64,000 nt of DNA from Pseudoflavonifractor sp. MSJ-37. Its GTDB lineage: Bacteria; Bacillota; Clostridia; Oscillospirales; Oscillospiraceae. The translations under genes and the position numbers were made by a program. Below the pieces are notes generated by a model. It made no database searches. It worked only from the letters and a program-made list of their open reading frames with translations, and was not told the origin of the DNA. The stretch is from contig NZ_JAHLPP010000006.1 in the NCBI RefSeq assembly GCF_018917965.1, forward strand, positions 89,085-153,084, read 5' to 3'. Below, one piece after another: positions 15,146-25,103 of this stretch (positions within the stretch are counted from its first letter, which is position 1; the number at the start of each line of letters is the position of its first letter).

Positions 15146-16540
15146 ATGTTCAAACGCGTTTTGATCGCCAACCGCGGCGAGATCGCGGTGCGGGTCATCC
15201 GTGCCTGCCAGGAGCTGGGCGTGGAGACGGTGGCGGTGTACTCCACCGCCGACGCCGACTCCCTCCATGTCCAGCTGGCCGACCGGGCCGTGTGCGTGGG
15301 CCCCGCCAAGGCGGCGGAGAGCTATCTGGACCAGATGGCCATCCTCACCGCCGCGGTGGAGTCGGGCTGTGACGCCGTCCACCCGGGCTACGGCTTCCTG
15401 TCGGAGAACGACGAGTTCGCCGACCTGTGCGCCAAGTGCGGCCTCACCTTCATCGGCCCCACCGGAGACATGATCCGGAAGATGGGCAACAAATCTGCCG
15501 CCCGGGCCCTGATGAAGGCCAGCGGCGTCCCTGTGGTCCCCGGCTCGGACGGCCCTGTGGCCGACGCCGGGGCCGCTTTGGCTCTGGCCGAAGAAGTGGG
15601 CTGGCCCGTGCTCCTGAAGGCCAGTGCCGGCGGCGGCGGCCGGGGGATGCGCCGGGTGGATGCCCCGGAGGACCTGGAGCGCCTCTTCCACGAGGCCAAG
15701 AGCGAGGCCGAGGCCTGCTTCGGCAACGGTGAGCTCTATCTGGAGAAGCTGATCCTCTCCCCCCGGCACATCGAGTTCCAGATCCTGGCCGATCAGCGGG
15801 GCAATGTGATCCATCTGGGAGAGCGGGACTGCTCCATCCAGCGGAAAAATCAAAAGCTGGTGGAGGAATCCCCCTCCAAGGCTCTGGACCCCGCCCTGCG
15901 GGAACGGATGGGCGCCGCCGCCGTGGCCGCCGCCAAGGCCGCCGGCTATGTGAACGCCGGCACCGTGGAGTTCGTGCTGGCCGCAGACGGCACCTTCTGC
16001 TTCATCGAGATGAACACCCGGGTCCAGGTGGAGCACCCCGTCACCGAGATGGTCTCCGGCCTGGATCTGGTGAAGGAACAGCTCCGCGTCGCCGCGGGGC
16101 TCCCTCTCTCCCTGACCCAGGATCAGGTGCGGCTCACCGGCCACGCGCTGGAGTGCCGAATCAACGCGGAGGACTTCCGCCACGGCTTCCGGCCCTGCCC
16201 GGGAAAGACCGAGTTCCTCCATTTGCCCGGCGGCCCGGGCGTCCGGGTGGACACCATGCTCTACAACGGGTATGAGGTCAGCCCCTACTACGACTCTCTG
16301 GTCGCCAAAGTCATCGTCCACGCCCCCACCCGGCTGGAGGCCATCCGCCGGATGCGCCGCTGTCTGAGCGAGCTGATCGTGGAGGGCTACCCCACCACCG
16401 CCGACTTTGCCCATCTCCTGCTCTACCATCCCGACTTCGTCCGGGGCCGGTACGATACCGGCTTCCTGACGCAGCATATGGACGAGCTTCTGGCCTGGGA
16501 CCGGGGGGAGGCCCCCCGACCCGCCGTGGAAGAAGGATGA
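15146..16540 (+). CDS. accC: Acetyl-CoA carboxylase, biotin carboxylase subunit
   Basis: A 464-residue ATP-grasp enzyme that carboxylates biotin on AccB. It opens FKRVLIANRGEIAVRVIRAC and has HPGYGFLSEN, the ATP-grasp glycine loop KASAGGGGRGMR near residue 158, EKLILSPRHIEFQ and EMNTRVQVEHPVTE. All are canonical and the length is normal. AAGGAGG precedes the ATG, 13 bases after accB. Confidence 0.96.
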   Translation: MFKRVLIANRGEIAVRVIRACQELGVETVAVYSTADADSLHVQLADRAVCVGPAKAAESYLDQMAILTAAVESGCDAVHPGYGFLSENDEFADLCAKCGLTFIGPTGDMIRKMGNKSAARALMKASGVPVVPGSDGPVADAGAALALAEEVGWPVLLKASAGGGGRGMRRVDAPEDLERLFHEAKSEAEACFGNGELYLEKLILSPRHIEFQILADQRGNVIHLGERDCSIQRKNQKLVEESPSKALDPALRERMGAAAVAAAKAAGYVNAGTVEFVLAADGTFCFIEMNTRVQVEHPVTEMVSGLDLVKEQLRVAAGLPLSLTQDQVRLTGHALECRINAEDFRHGFRPCPGKTEFLHLPGGPGVRVDTMLYNGYEVSPYYDSLVAKVIVHAPTRLEAIRRMRRCLSELIVEGYPTTADFAHLLLYHPDFVRGRYDTGFLTQHMDELLAWDRGEAPRPAVEEG

Positions 16541-16589
16541 ACGTCCCCTGTTTTCTGATCCCTGTTATCGCTAAGGAGGCGAACGAGCC

Positions 16590-17468
16590 TTGAATCACCT
16601 GTTTCGCGCCCGGCGGGAGCGGCTGTCCAAGTTCCAGGCCCAGCGGGGCCTGCGGGAGAAGGCGGGCATCAAGCGGCCCGAGGCCGATCTCTTCGAGCAG
16701 TGCCCGGCCTGCTCCGCCCCGGTCTCCAAGCGGGACCTGGCCCGGGCCCTCTATGTCTGTCCCCAGTGCGGCCATCACCACCCGATCGGCGCCTATCTCC
16801 GCCTGTCCATGCTCCTGGATCCCCACAGCTTCCAGGAGCTGGACGAGCATTTCTCCCTGCCCAACGTACTGGGCTTCCCCGGCTTCGATGAGAAGCTGGA
16901 GAAGGTCCGCCGGGACACCGGCCTCACCGAGGGCGTCGTCACCGCCCGGGGCAAGATCGCCGGCCGGAGCGTGGTGGCCGCCGTGCTGGACAGCCGCTTC
17001 CTCATGGGCAGCATGGGCGCCGCCGTGGGCGAGAAGATCGCCCGGGCGGTGGAGCTGGCCCGGAAACAGCGGCTGCCCCTGATCATCTGCTCCGCCAGCG
17101 GCGGGGCCCGGATGCAGGAGGGCATCCTGTCCCTCATGCAGATGGCCAAGACCAGCGCCGCGCTGGAGCGCTTCTCTCAGGCGGGCGGGCTGTACATCTC
17201 CGTGCTGACCCACCCCACCACCGGCGGCGTCACCGCCTCCTTCGCCTCTCTGGGCGACTACACCCTGGCGGAGCCCGGGGCCCTGATCGGCTTCGCCGGT
17301 CCCCGGGTCATCGAGCAGACCATCGGTCAAAAGCTCCCCGAGGGCTTCCAGCGGTCCGAATATCTGGAGGAGCACGGCTTCGTGGACCAGATCGTCCCCC
17401 GGGCCAAGCTGCGGGAGACCATCCTCCAGCTGCTGAAGCTCCATGAGAAAGGGGGCCGCCTCCAATGA
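16590..17468 (+). CDS. accD: Acetyl-CoA carboxyltransferase subunit beta
   Basis: A 292-residue crotonase-fold subunit with an N-terminal four-cysteine zinc ribbon (QCPACSAP and YVCPQCGHH, about 20 residues apart). It transfers CO2 from carboxybiotin to acetyl-CoA together with AccA. The core has [23 protein letters not shown] and [13 protein letters not shown]. The start is TTG at 16590, supported by AAGGAGG ten bases upstream; there is no nearby ATG in frame. The stop overlaps the accA ATG. Confidence 0.94.
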   Translation: MNHLFRARRERLSKFQAQRGLREKAGIKRPEADLFEQCPACSAPVSKRDLARALYVCPQCGHHHPIGAYLRLSMLLDPHSFQELDEHFSLPNVLGFPGFDEKLEKVRRDTGLTEGVVTARGKIAGRSVVAAVLDSRFLMGSMGAAVGEKIARAVELARKQRLPLIICSASGGARMQEGILSLMQMAKTSAALERFSQAGGLYISVLTHPTTGGVTASFASLGDYTLAEPGALIGFAGPRVIEQTIGQKLPEGFQRSEYLEEHGFVDQIVPRAKLRETILQLLKLHEKGGRLQ

Positions 17469-18406
17469 TCCAGGAACTGGAACAGAAGATCGCCGCGCTG
17501 GATCAGGAACGGGCCGCGCTGGAGGGCCGGGAGGACGGAGCCGCCGTCCTCCGCCGCTCCCAGCTCCTGCGGGACCGTGCGGAGCTTCTGGAGGCCTGCC
17601 GGGACTGCGCCCCGGCGGACCGGGTCTATCTGGCCCGCCATGCCGGGCGCCCCGGCACGCTGGACTTCATCCAGCACCTCTTCACCGATTTCTTCCAGTG
17701 CAGGGGGGACCGCTCCTGCGGCGAGGACCCCAGCATCCTGGGCGGCGTGGCGCGGTTCCACGGCCTGCCCGTCACCGTGATCGGCCACCGGAAGGGGAAG
17801 GATCTGGAGGAGAACATGGCCTGCAACTTCGGGATGCCCTCCCCCGAGGGCTACCGGAAGGCCCAGCGCCTCATGCGGCAGGCCGAGAAGTTCCACCGGC
17901 CGGTCATCACCTTCGTGGATACCCCCGGCGCCTATCCCGGCCTGGAGGCCGAGGCCCACGGCCAGGGCGAGGCCATCGCCTCCAGCCTGGCCCTCATGTC
18001 CGCCCTGCGGGTGCCCGTCGTCACGGTGATCGCCGGCGAGGGCGGCAGCGGCGGCGCGCTGGCGCTGGCTGTGGCCAACAAGGTCCTCATGCTGGAGAAC
18101 GCCGTGTACTCCGTCCTCTCCCCGGAAGGCTTCGCCTCCATTTTGTGGAAGGACGCCAGCCGCTCCGGTGAGGCCGCCGGCCTCATGAAGCTCACCGCCG
18201 CCGATCTGGTGGAGCTGGGCGTGGCCGATCAGATCGTGCCCGAGCCCCTGGGCGGCGCCCACCGGGACCCGGAGCAGGTCTATCAGGCGGTGGACAAGGC
18301 CCTCTATGCCAGCCTGGCCCAGCTCCTGAAGCTACGGGACCCGGCGGCCCATCGCTATCAGAAATTCCGTGCCATGGGCCTCAGCGCCCGGAAGGAGGCC
18401 CCATGA
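17465..18406 (+). CDS. accA: Acetyl-CoA carboxyltransferase subunit alpha
   Basis: A 313-residue partner of AccD. An N-terminal coiled-coil-like segment ([18 protein letters not shown]) is followed by the carboxyltransferase core with [27 protein letters not shown] and [17 protein letters not shown]. The alpha2beta2 arrangement is supported by adjacency and by the ATGA overlap with accD. The stop also overlaps the fabH start. Confidence 0.95.
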   Translation: MIQELEQKIAALDQERAALEGREDGAAVLRRSQLLRDRAELLEACRDCAPADRVYLARHAGRPGTLDFIQHLFTDFFQCRGDRSCGEDPSILGGVARFHGLPVTVIGHRKGKDLEENMACNFGMPSPEGYRKAQRLMRQAEKFHRPVITFVDTPGAYPGLEAEAHGQGEAIASSLALMSALRVPVVTVIAGEGGSGGALALAVANKVLMLENAVYSVLSPEGFASILWKDASRSGEAAGLMKLTAADLVELGVADQIVPEPLGGAHRDPEQVYQAVDKALYASLAQLLKLRDPAAHRYQKFRAMGLSARKEAP

Positions 18407-19347
18407 ATCGAGGACTTCGATTCTGTTCGACCGCCCGGTGCGTACCGGAGCGGATCGTGACCAACGACGAGATGAGCCGGATTGTGGAGACCAGCGACGA
18501 GTGGATCCGCAGCCGCACTGGCATCGGCCAGCGCCATTTCTCCCGCGGGGAGACCGCCGTGGACCTGTGCGTCGGGGCAGGCCGTCTGGCCCTGGAGCGG
18601 GCCGGCGCGGCCCCGGACGAGGTGGCCGTCTGCGTGGTGGCCACCTGCACCCCCGACTACGCCTCCCCCTCCGACGCCTGTCTGGTCCAGGCCGCCCTCG
18701 GCCTGCCGGAGGACACCCCCTCCTTCGACGTGAGCGCCGGATGCACCGGCTTCCTCTACGGGCTGGAGACCGTCCGGGGCCTGCTGGCCCTGGCAGAGGG
18801 CAAAAAGAAGTACGCCCTGCTAATCGGCTGCGATCAGCTCAGCCGGATCCTGGATATGACCGACCGGAGCACCTGCGTCCTCTTCGGAGACGGAGCCGGC
18901 GCGGCTGTGGTGTGTCTGGAGGACCGGCTCTGGCACGCCGCCCTGGGCAGCCGGGGCACCGCCGCCCCCCTGTGGCTCAACGGCCCCGGTCCTGAGACCA
19001 CCTATATCCACATGGACGGTCCCGCCGTCTACCGCTTCGCGGTGGAGGCCCTGCCCTCCTGCGTGCAGGACCTGCTGGCCAAGAGCGGCCTGACGCTGGA
19101 TGACATCGACTGGATCGTCCCCCATCAGGCCAACCGCCGCATCATCGAGACGGCGGCCAAGCGCCTCCATGCGCCGCTGGACAAGTTCTATCAGAACATG
19201 GTCCGCTACGGCAACACCTCCGCCGCGTCGGTGCCCATCGCGCTGGACGAGATGGCGGAGCAGGGCCTGCTGGCGCGGGGACAGAAGATCGTCACCGTGG
19301 CCTTCGGCGCGGGTCTCACCTGGGGCGGCGCCCTGTTTGAGTGGTGA
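18403..19347 (+). CDS. fabH: 3-oxoacyl-ACP synthase III
   Basis: A 314-residue thiolase-fold enzyme that starts chains by condensing a short acyl-CoA with malonyl-ACP. The triad is visible: Cys at about 114 ([10 protein letters not shown]), His in VPHQANRR and Asn in YGNTSAAS. The N-terminal [12 protein letters not shown] is diagnostic for FabH. It is translationally coupled to accA. Confidence 0.95.
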   Translation: MNRGLRFCSTARCVPERIVTNDEMSRIVETSDEWIRSRTGIGQRHFSRGETAVDLCVGAGRLALERAGAAPDEVAVCVVATCTPDYASPSDACLVQAALGLPEDTPSFDVSAGCTGFLYGLETVRGLLALAEGKKKYALLIGCDQLSRILDMTDRSTCVLFGDGAGAAVVCLEDRLWHAALGSRGTAAPLWLNGPGPETTYIHMDGPAVYRFAVEALPSCVQDLLAKSGLTLDDIDWIVPHQANRRIIETAAKRLHAPLDKFYQNMVRYGNTSAASVPIALDEMAEQGLLARGQKIVTVAFGAGLTWGGALFEW

Positions 19348-19373
19348 CCACGCCCGGAAAGGAAGGAAACGAC

Positions 19374-20303
19374 ATGAAACTCAACGAGCTTTTGGGGACC
19401 GAGTTCCCCTTCATCCAGGGCGGCATGGCCAACATCGCCACCGGCGCCTTTGCCGCCGCCGTCTCCAACGCCGGCGCCCTGGGCCTGATTGGCGCGGGCG
19501 GCATGGCCCCGGAGTCCTTCCGGGAGCACATCCACCAGTGCCGGTCCCTCACCGACAAGCCCTTCGGCGTGAACATCATGCTCATGCACCCCAAGGCCGA
19601 TGAACTGGCCAAGATCGCCGCCGAGGAGCGGGTGGCCGTGATCACCACCGGCGCGGGCAGTCCCGGCCCCTACGTCTCCATGTGGAAGGAGTCCGGAGCC
19701 AAGGTGTTCCCCGTGGTCTCCGCCGTGTCCCTGGCCAAAATGATGGCCAAAGCGGGCGTGGACGGCGTGATCGCCGAGGGCACCGAGAGCGGCGGCCATG
19801 TGGGCGAGACCACCACCATGGCGCTGGTCCCCCAGGTCTGCGACGCGGTGGACATCCCCGTGATCGCCGCCGGCGGCATCGCCGACGGCCGCCAGCTCCT
19901 GGCCGCCTATGCGCTGGGCGCCTGCGGCGCACAGCTGGGCACCTGCCTGCTGGTCAGCGAGGAGTGTCCCATCCATGAGAACTACAAGCAGGCCTTGCTC
20001 CAGGCCAAGGACCGCTCCACCGTGGTCACGGGCCGCTCCGTGGGCGCCCCCGTCCGGGTCATCAAGAACCAGATGACCAAGGACTATCTGGCCCATGAGA
20101 AGGCCGGCGCCGACAAGATGGAGCTGGAACAGTTCACACTGGGCAGCCTGCGGCGGGCCGTGTTCGACGGCGATACCCGCACCGGAAGCCTCATGGCCGG
20201 CCAGGTGGCCGGGATGCTCCACCAGATCCGCCCCCTGCGGGCCATCTTCGAGGAGCTCCAGGCCCAGGCCGTCCAGCGGCTGGAGGCCCTGAAGGCGGAA
20301 TGA
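19374..20303 (+). CDS. fabK: Enoyl-ACP reductase II (FMN-dependent)
   Basis: A 309-residue TIM-barrel flavoprotein of the FabK/nitronate-monooxygenase family, which reduces enoyl-ACP. Features are FIQGGMANIATG near the N-terminus, GVNIMLMHP, EGTESGGHVGE and AAGGIADGRQL. No FabI-type reductase is present, so this is the operon's enoyl reductase; such organisms are usually insensitive to triclosan. The ATG at 19374 has AAGGAAGG seven bases upstream; an upstream in-frame start at 19341 lies inside fabH. Confidence 0.92.
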   Translation: MKLNELLGTEFPFIQGGMANIATGAFAAAVSNAGALGLIGAGGMAPESFREHIHQCRSLTDKPFGVNIMLMHPKADELAKIAAEERVAVITTGAGSPGPYVSMWKESGAKVFPVVSAVSLAKMMAKAGVDGVIAEGTESGGHVGETTTMALVPQVCDAVDIPVIAAGGIADGRQLLAAYALGACGAQLGTCLLVSEECPIHENYKQALLQAKDRSTVVTGRSVGAPVRVIKNQMTKDYLAHEKAGADKMELEQFTLGSLRRAVFDGDTRTGSLMAGQVAGMLHQIRPLRAIFEELQAQAVQRLEALKAE

Positions 20304-20429
20304 ATCCGGAGCCCGCCGGACCAGGCCCCTGCGGGCCGAATGAAAAGGGCCCAGACGGGCGCCCCCTGCCTGTCGTCGGCCAGAGACCGGGCGGGTCCTG
20401 GATCCGCCCCCGCGAACGAGGTATCTGAT

Positions 20430-21365
20430 ATGAAGCTCGCTTTCCTATACGCCGGTCAGGGCGCCCAGCACGTGGGCATGGGCCGGGACTTCTATGACCG
20501 CTTTCCGCTCTTCCGGGACATCTTCGACCGCGCCCCGGTGGAGTTCGATCTGAAGGGCCTGTGCTTCGACGGTCCGGAGGAAGCGCTCTCCGACACTCGG
20601 TACACCCAGCCCTGCATGGTGGCCTTCGCCGCCGGCGTCACCGGCCTGCTCTATCAGGCCGGGATCCGGCCCTCCATGGCCGCCGGACTGAGTCTGGGCG
20701 AATACTCCGCTCTGATGGCCGCCGGGGCCCTGTCCCCCGAGGATGCCATCGCGCTGGTGGCCTTCCGGGGGAAGGCCATGGCCGAGGCCGTCACCGGCCG
20801 GCCCTGCGGCATGGCCGCCGTCCTGAGCCTGGACCGGGAGAAGCTCCAGACCGCCTGTGACGCCGCCGCTGACCTGGGGGTGGCCGAGATCGCCAACTAC
20901 AACTGTCCCGGCCAGCTGGTCATCGCCGGCGACGCCGCCGCCGTGGACAAGGCCGGCGCGCTGGCCAAGGAGGCCGGAGCCCGCCGGGTGGTGCCTCTGA
21001 AGGTCAGCGGCCCCTTCCACACCTCCCTGATGGCCCCCGCCGGGGATGCCCTCCGGGAGAAGTTCCGCACGGTAGAGTTCCGTCCCATGGCCTTCCCCGT
21101 CCTTTTCAACTGCAAGGGCGATGTGATGGGCCCCGGGGACACGATCCCCGCCCTGCTGGAGCGGCAGGTCCAGTCCAGCGTCTATCTGGAGGATACCATC
21201 CGCCGTATGGCCGCGCACGGGGTGGACACCATCGTGGAGATCGGTCCCGGCAAGACCCTCTCCGGCTTCGTCCGCAAGACCGTGAAGGGCATCGACACCT
21301 ACGCCATCGATACGGCGGAGGACCTGGACAAGGTCATCGCCGCCCTGAAAGGAGAAGGAGCATGA
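20430..21365 (+). CDS. fabD: Malonyl-CoA:ACP transacylase
   Basis: A 311-residue enzyme that loads malonate onto ACP. It starts MKLAFLYAGQGAQHVGMG. The nucleophile serine is at about 88 in GLSLGEYSAL, where Leu replaces the more usual His before Ser, and the catalytic His is in SGPFHTSLM. The ATG at 20430 matches the family start; the open frame continues 30 codons upstream through the intergenic region. The gap after fabK (126 bases) is the largest in the operon and shows no clear promoter. Confidence 0.93.
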   Translation: MKLAFLYAGQGAQHVGMGRDFYDRFPLFRDIFDRAPVEFDLKGLCFDGPEEALSDTRYTQPCMVAFAAGVTGLLYQAGIRPSMAAGLSLGEYSALMAAGALSPEDAIALVAFRGKAMAEAVTGRPCGMAAVLSLDREKLQTACDAAADLGVAEIANYNCPGQLVIAGDAAAVDKAGALAKEAGARRVVPLKVSGPFHTSLMAPAGDALREKFRTVEFRPMAFPVLFNCKGDVMGPGDTIPALLERQVQSSVYLEDTIRRMAAHGVDTIVEIGPGKTLSGFVRKTVKGIDTYAIDTAEDLDKVIAALKGEGA

Positions 21366-22111
21366 GCATGGAACTGACGGGCCGGGCCGCCCTCGTCACC
21401 GGCGGCAGCCGGGGCATCGGCCGGGCCGTGTGTCTGGAGCTGGCCCGGCAGGGCGCCCGCGTGGCCGTGAACTACGCCGGGAACGCTCAGGCCGCGGAGG
21501 ATACCGCCGCCGCCTGCCGGGAGCTGGGCGCGGAGGCTTTCGCCATCCAGGCCGACGTGGCGGACGCCGCCGCCGTGGACGCCATGGTGAAGGAGGTCAT
21601 CGGACGCTTCGGCGCCCTCCATATCCTGGTGAACAATGCCGGCATCACCCGGGACAAGCTGGCCCTCCAGATGAAGGAGGAGGATCTGGACGCCGTGCTG
21701 GACACCAACCTGAAGGGCGCGTTCCACTGCATGAAGGCGGCCTACCGTCCCATGATGAAGCAGCGCTATGGCCGCATCGTGAACCTGTCCAGCGTAGTGG
21801 GCCTCCGGGGCAACCCCGGACAGGCCAACTACGCCGCCAGCAAGGCCGGCCTCATCGGCATGAGCAAGTCCATCGCCAAGGAGCTGGCCAGCCGGAACGT
21901 GACCGTCAATTTGGTGGCCCCCGGCTTCATCGACACCGACATGACCGCCGTGCTCCCCGAGGCCGCCCGGGAAGCCCTGCTCAAGAGCATCCCCATGGCC
22001 CGTCTGGGCCAGCCCGAGGACGTGGCCCGGGCCGTGGCCTTCTTTGCCGCCGAGACGTCCGGCTACATCACCGGCCAGGTCCTCTGCGTGGACGGCGGCA
22101 TGGCCGTATGA
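21362..22111 (+). CDS. fabG: 3-oxoacyl-ACP reductase
   Basis: A 249-residue short-chain dehydrogenase that reduces beta-ketoacyl-ACP with NADPH. The cofactor motif is TGGSRGIG near residue 13, NNAG is at 91-94, and the catalytic Ser/Tyr/Lys are at about 143, 157 and 161 (NLSSVVG, YAASK). The start overlaps the fabD stop (GCATGAGCATG holds two candidate ATGs, two codons apart). Confidence 0.95.
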   Translation: MSMELTGRAALVTGGSRGIGRAVCLELARQGARVAVNYAGNAQAAEDTAAACRELGAEAFAIQADVADAAAVDAMVKEVIGRFGALHILVNNAGITRDKLALQMKEEDLDAVLDTNLKGAFHCMKAAYRPMMKQRYGRIVNLSSVVGLRGNPGQANYAASKAGLIGMSKSIAKELASRNVTVNLVAPGFIDTDMTAVLPEAAREALLKSIPMARLGQPEDVARAVAFFAAETSGYITGQVLCVDGGMAV

Positions 22112-22178
22112 CCGCCCCGCTTCCCGACCGCCACAGCCGGTCTCTATCTTAGGCTCCTGCCTGAAAGGAATCTGAACT

Positions 22179-23420
22179 ATGGAAAAACGACGCGTCGTCA
22201 TCACCGGCTTGGGGGCCGTCACCCCCATCGGCCGGACCGCCGGAGAGTCCTGGGCCGCCGCCAGGGCCGGCGTCTGCGGGATCGCCCCGATCCAGCAGTA
22301 CGATACCTCGGACATGAAGGTCAAGCTGGCCGGTGAGGTCAGGGACTTCAACGCCGAGGACTATATGGAGCGCCGGGAGGCCCGGCGTATGGACCGCTTC
22401 ACCCAGTTCGCCATGATCGCCGCCGCCGAGGCCATGGAGCAGAGCGGCCTGGATCTGGAGCGGGAGGATCCCGCCCGCATCGGCGTCATGGTGTCCAGCG
22501 GCATCGGCGGCATGAACACCATCCAGAACGAGTGCCACAAGGGCTTCGAGAAGGGCTTCGACCGGATCTCTCCCTTCTTCATCCCTATGATCATCCCTAA
22601 CATGGCCGCGGGCCAGATCGCGATCCGGTACGGCCTGAAGGGCATGTGTACCTGTCCCGTGGCGGCCTGCGCCGGCGGCAGCAACGCCGTGGGCGACGCC
22701 TTCCGCCACATCCGGGACGGCTATGCCGAGGTCATGGTGTGCGGCGGCGCGGACTCCACCATCGCCGGCATGGGCGTGGGCGGCTTCACCAGTCTGCGGG
22801 CCGTGACCACCACCGACGACCCCAGCCGTGCCTCCATCCCCTTCGATCAGGAGCGCTCCGGCTTCGTCATGGGCGAGGGCGCCGGCATCCTGGTGCTGGA
22901 GGACTATGACCACGCCATGGCCCGGGGCGCGGAGATCCTGGGCGAGATCACGGGCTACGGCGCCAACTGCGACGCCCACCACATCACCGCCCCTTGCCCC
23001 GACGGCGCCGGCGCGGCGGCCTGCATGGGCCTGGCCCTCCAGGATGCGGGCATCGCCCCGGAGGAGCTGGACTACATCAGCGCCCACGGCACCTCCACCC
23101 CGCTGAACGACTCCGGCGAGACTCAGGCCGTCAAGACCGCCTTCGGCGGGCACGCCCGGAAGCTGATGATGAGCTCTGTCAAGTCCATGATGGGCCATCT
23201 GCTGGGCGCCAGCGGGGCGGTGGCCTCCATCCTCACCGTGCTGGCCCTGCGGGACCAGTTCGCGCCCCCCACGATCAACTACCGGGTCCCCGATCCGGCC
23301 TGCGATCTGGACGTGGTGCCCAACGTGGGCCGGGAGGCCCCGATCCGCAACGCCATGGTGAACGCCTTCGGCTTCGGCGGGCACAACGCCTGCCTGATCT
23401 TCAAACGCTGGGAGGGCTGA
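22179..23420 (+). CDS. fabF: 3-oxoacyl-ACP synthase II
   Basis: A 413-residue elongating ketosynthase. It opens [16 protein letters not shown]. The active-site Cys is at about 164 ([12 protein letters not shown]), and the two His are in [11 protein letters not shown] and [15 protein letters not shown]. Full length, with GAAAGGAA before the ATG. It sits between fabG and fabZ as in many Firmicute clusters. Confidence 0.96.
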   Translation: MEKRRVVITGLGAVTPIGRTAGESWAAARAGVCGIAPIQQYDTSDMKVKLAGEVRDFNAEDYMERREARRMDRFTQFAMIAAAEAMEQSGLDLEREDPARIGVMVSSGIGGMNTIQNECHKGFEKGFDRISPFFIPMIIPNMAAGQIAIRYGLKGMCTCPVAACAGGSNAVGDAFRHIRDGYAEVMVCGGADSTIAGMGVGGFTSLRAVTTTDDPSRASIPFDQERSGFVMGEGAGILVLEDYDHAMARGAEILGEITGYGANCDAHHITAPCPDGAGAAACMGLALQDAGIAPEELDYISAHGTSTPLNDSGETQAVKTAFGGHARKLMMSSVKSMMGHLLGASGAVASILTVLALRDQFAPPTINYRVPDPACDLDVVPNVGREAPIRNAMVNAFGFGGHNACLIFKRWEG

Positions 23421-23422
23421 GG

Positions 23423-23848
23423 ATGGAACTGGATATCAAGCAGATCATGGAGATCCTCCCCCACCGTCCGCCCTTCCTGCTGGTGGACAAGATCGTGGAG
23501 TGTGAGCCGGGCCAGTCCGCCAAGGGCATCAAGTGCGTCAGCATGAACGAGCCCTTCTTCCCCGGTCACTTCCCCGGCCAGCCGATCATGCCCGGCGTGC
23601 TGATCCTGGAGGCCCTGGCCCAGACCGGCGCGGTGGCGGCCCTGTGCCTGCCTGAGAACCGGGGGAAACTGGCGATCTTCGGCGGCGTGAAGAACTGCCG
23701 CTTCAAGAAGCAGGTGGTCCCCGGCGACGTGCTGGAGCTCTCCTGTGAGCTGACCGACAAGCGGGGCCCCATCGGCTACGGCAAGGCCGTGGCCCGGGTG
23801 GACGGCAAGATCGCGGTCCAGGCCGAGCTGACCTTCGTGATCCAGTAA
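23423..23848 (+). CDS. fabZ: 3-hydroxyacyl-ACP dehydratase
   Basis: A 141-residue hot-dog-fold dehydratase. It starts [23 protein letters not shown]; the catalytic His is at about 49 ([13 protein letters not shown]) and Glu at about 63. The ATG lies two bases after the fabF stop, preceded by GGGAGG within fabF. It is the last biosynthetic gene of the operon. Confidence 0.96.
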   Translation: MELDIKQIMEILPHRPPFLLVDKIVECEPGQSAKGIKCVSMNEPFFPGHFPGQPIMPGVLILEALAQTGAVAALCLPENRGKLAIFGGVKNCRFKKQVVPGDVLELSCELTDKRGPIGYGKAVARVDGKIAVQAELTFVIQ

Positions 23849-23855
23849 GTTGGAC

Positions 23856-23884
23856 TCGACTCCGCCGTCCGATCCTGTTATGAT
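23856..23884 (+). promoter_or_regulatory. Possible internal promoter for the MarR-type regulator
   Basis: TCGACT (23856-23861), a 17-base spacer and TATGAT (23879-23884) lie in the 75-base gap before the regulator gene. It may allow expression of the regulator when the main fab promoter is repressed. Confidence 0.45.
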
Positions 23885-23923
23885 AGATAGCAGTAGAAAT
23901 AAGACTGTGCGGAGGGATGAGCG

Positions 23924-24385
23924 ATGCTGGACGAGACCTTCAACGACGTGTATACCAAGTTCAAGCTCCATTTTTACCGGACTGTCTTTTCCCGGTTCCA
24001 GGACCGGGAGGCCAGTCTCACCACGGTCGAGACCTTCTGTATGGAGATCATCATGGCCCTGGGACAGCCTACGATCAACGAGTTCGCGAAATTCGTGAAC
24101 ATCTCTCCGCCCAACGCGGCCTACAAGGTGAACAGCCTGATCCAGAAGGGGTATGTCCGCAAGGAACGCTCCCCAGAGGACAAGCGGGAGTATCACCTGC
24201 TGGTGACTCAGAAGTACATCGACTACTACAACATCAGTTACGGCTATCTCACCACGGTGATGGGCCGGATCAAGGAGCGCTTCTCCCCGGAAAAGACCCA
24301 CCTGCTGGAGGAGATGCTGGGCGTCATCTCCAGAGAACTCATGCCTGAGATCGCCCTGCCGGACCACGGCGCGGCACAGGGCTGA
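23924..24385 (+). CDS. MarR-family regulator, probable FabT-like repressor of fatty-acid synthesis
   Basis: A 153-residue winged-helix protein. The DNA-binding part reads GQPTINEFAKFVNISPPNAAYKVNSLIQKGYVRKE, followed by the wing SPEDKREYHLLVTQ. Its place at the end of the acc/fab cluster parallels FabT, a MarR protein that represses fab genes when loaded with acyl-ACP. The near-palindrome behind the acpP promoter is a plausible site. GGAGGG lies 8 bases before the ATG. The FabT assignment is by context and family, not by a specific residue. Confidence 0.75.
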   Translation: MLDETFNDVYTKFKLHFYRTVFSRFQDREASLTTVETFCMEIIMALGQPTINEFAKFVNISPPNAAYKVNSLIQKGYVRKERSPEDKREYHLLVTQKYIDYYNISYGYLTTVMGRIKERFSPEKTHLLEEMLGVISRELMPEIALPDHGAAQG

Positions 24386-24389
24386 TCAA

Positions 24390-24433
24390 AAAAGACCGGA
24401 CTCGTCTCGGCGGAGGCGGGGCCGGTCTTTTGT
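24390..24433 (+). terminator. Intrinsic terminator of the fab cluster
   Basis: AAAAGACCGG (24390-24399) pairs with CCGGTCTTTT (24422-24431). The terminal T run merges directly into the left end of repeat element copy B. Confidence 0.85.
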
Positions 24434-25020
24434 TCCGCCCAAGGGGCGGGACGGGGGTGTCCTCGCCGGACGGGCCGCCTATCCGGCGGGGACCCTATTT
24501 CTTTTTCTGGACGCCAGAAAAAGAAACAGGGGAAAGAAAAAGAACGCCAGAGGGGGACAGTCGATCCCCCTCTGGACTCCCCCCAATGCGTCCCCGGCCG
24601 GCATTCGAAGGAGACAGCGCCTGCGGGAGCCTGGCAGCACACACACGTTCGCCCGGCGCTCCCGACGGACGTTTTTCGACTCAAAAGACAAGATGGCTCC
24701 CCGCTTCGAAGGGCAGGATCAGACGGGAGCGCTCTGCGGATCCAGACCATCATAGGGGCGGCGTCCCCGACGCCCCTCGACAGGCTCTCGGTCGTGCGCT
24801 TCGCGCGATCAGAGGACGTCCGAGACGAAGCAAAGGCCTTTATGACAGAACGAGGAGAGAACGAGCGCATAGGGGGTGTCCAGAGGGGAGGTCCGCCCCC
24901 TCTGGCGTTCTTTTTCTTTCCCCCTTTCTTTTTTCTCACGCGAGAAAAAGAAAGGGAGCTCCCGCTGAGTAAGCGGCCCGTCCGGCGAGGACACAACGCA
25001 CCCGCCCCGTGGGCGGAACA
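24431..25020 (-). repeat. 0.6-kb non-coding repeat element, copy B
   Basis: The 718-base gene-free stretch 24386-25103 is filled by the second, inverted copy of the element at 13581-14232. It begins TGTTCCGCCC and ends GGGCGGAACA. The two ends are inverted repeats alignable over about 165 bp (24431-24597 with 24853-25020). Each arm has a T-rich hairpin (left arm 24498-24526, 13 bp, loop ACG) and a CCAGAGGGG hairpin (left arm 24547-24575). The central ~250 bp match copy A closely. No transposase frame and no clear target duplication are visible. Confidence 0.78.
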
Positions 25021-25051
25021 AATTCTATCAGCAGCTGCACATTTATCTGTC

Positions 25052-25090
25052 CTTTCTAAAAAGCTTTGTGAGGCCTCATTCTTTAGAAAG
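25052..25090 (+). promoter_or_regulatory. Hairpin in the lipoprotein leader
   Basis: CTTTCTAAA (25052-25060) is complementary to TTTAGAAAG (25082-25090) and ends directly before the AAGG ribosome-binding site of the lipoprotein gene. It could affect translation or mark a processed leader. No function is established. Confidence 0.35.
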
Positions 25091-25103
25091 AAGGACGCAT
25101 TTT

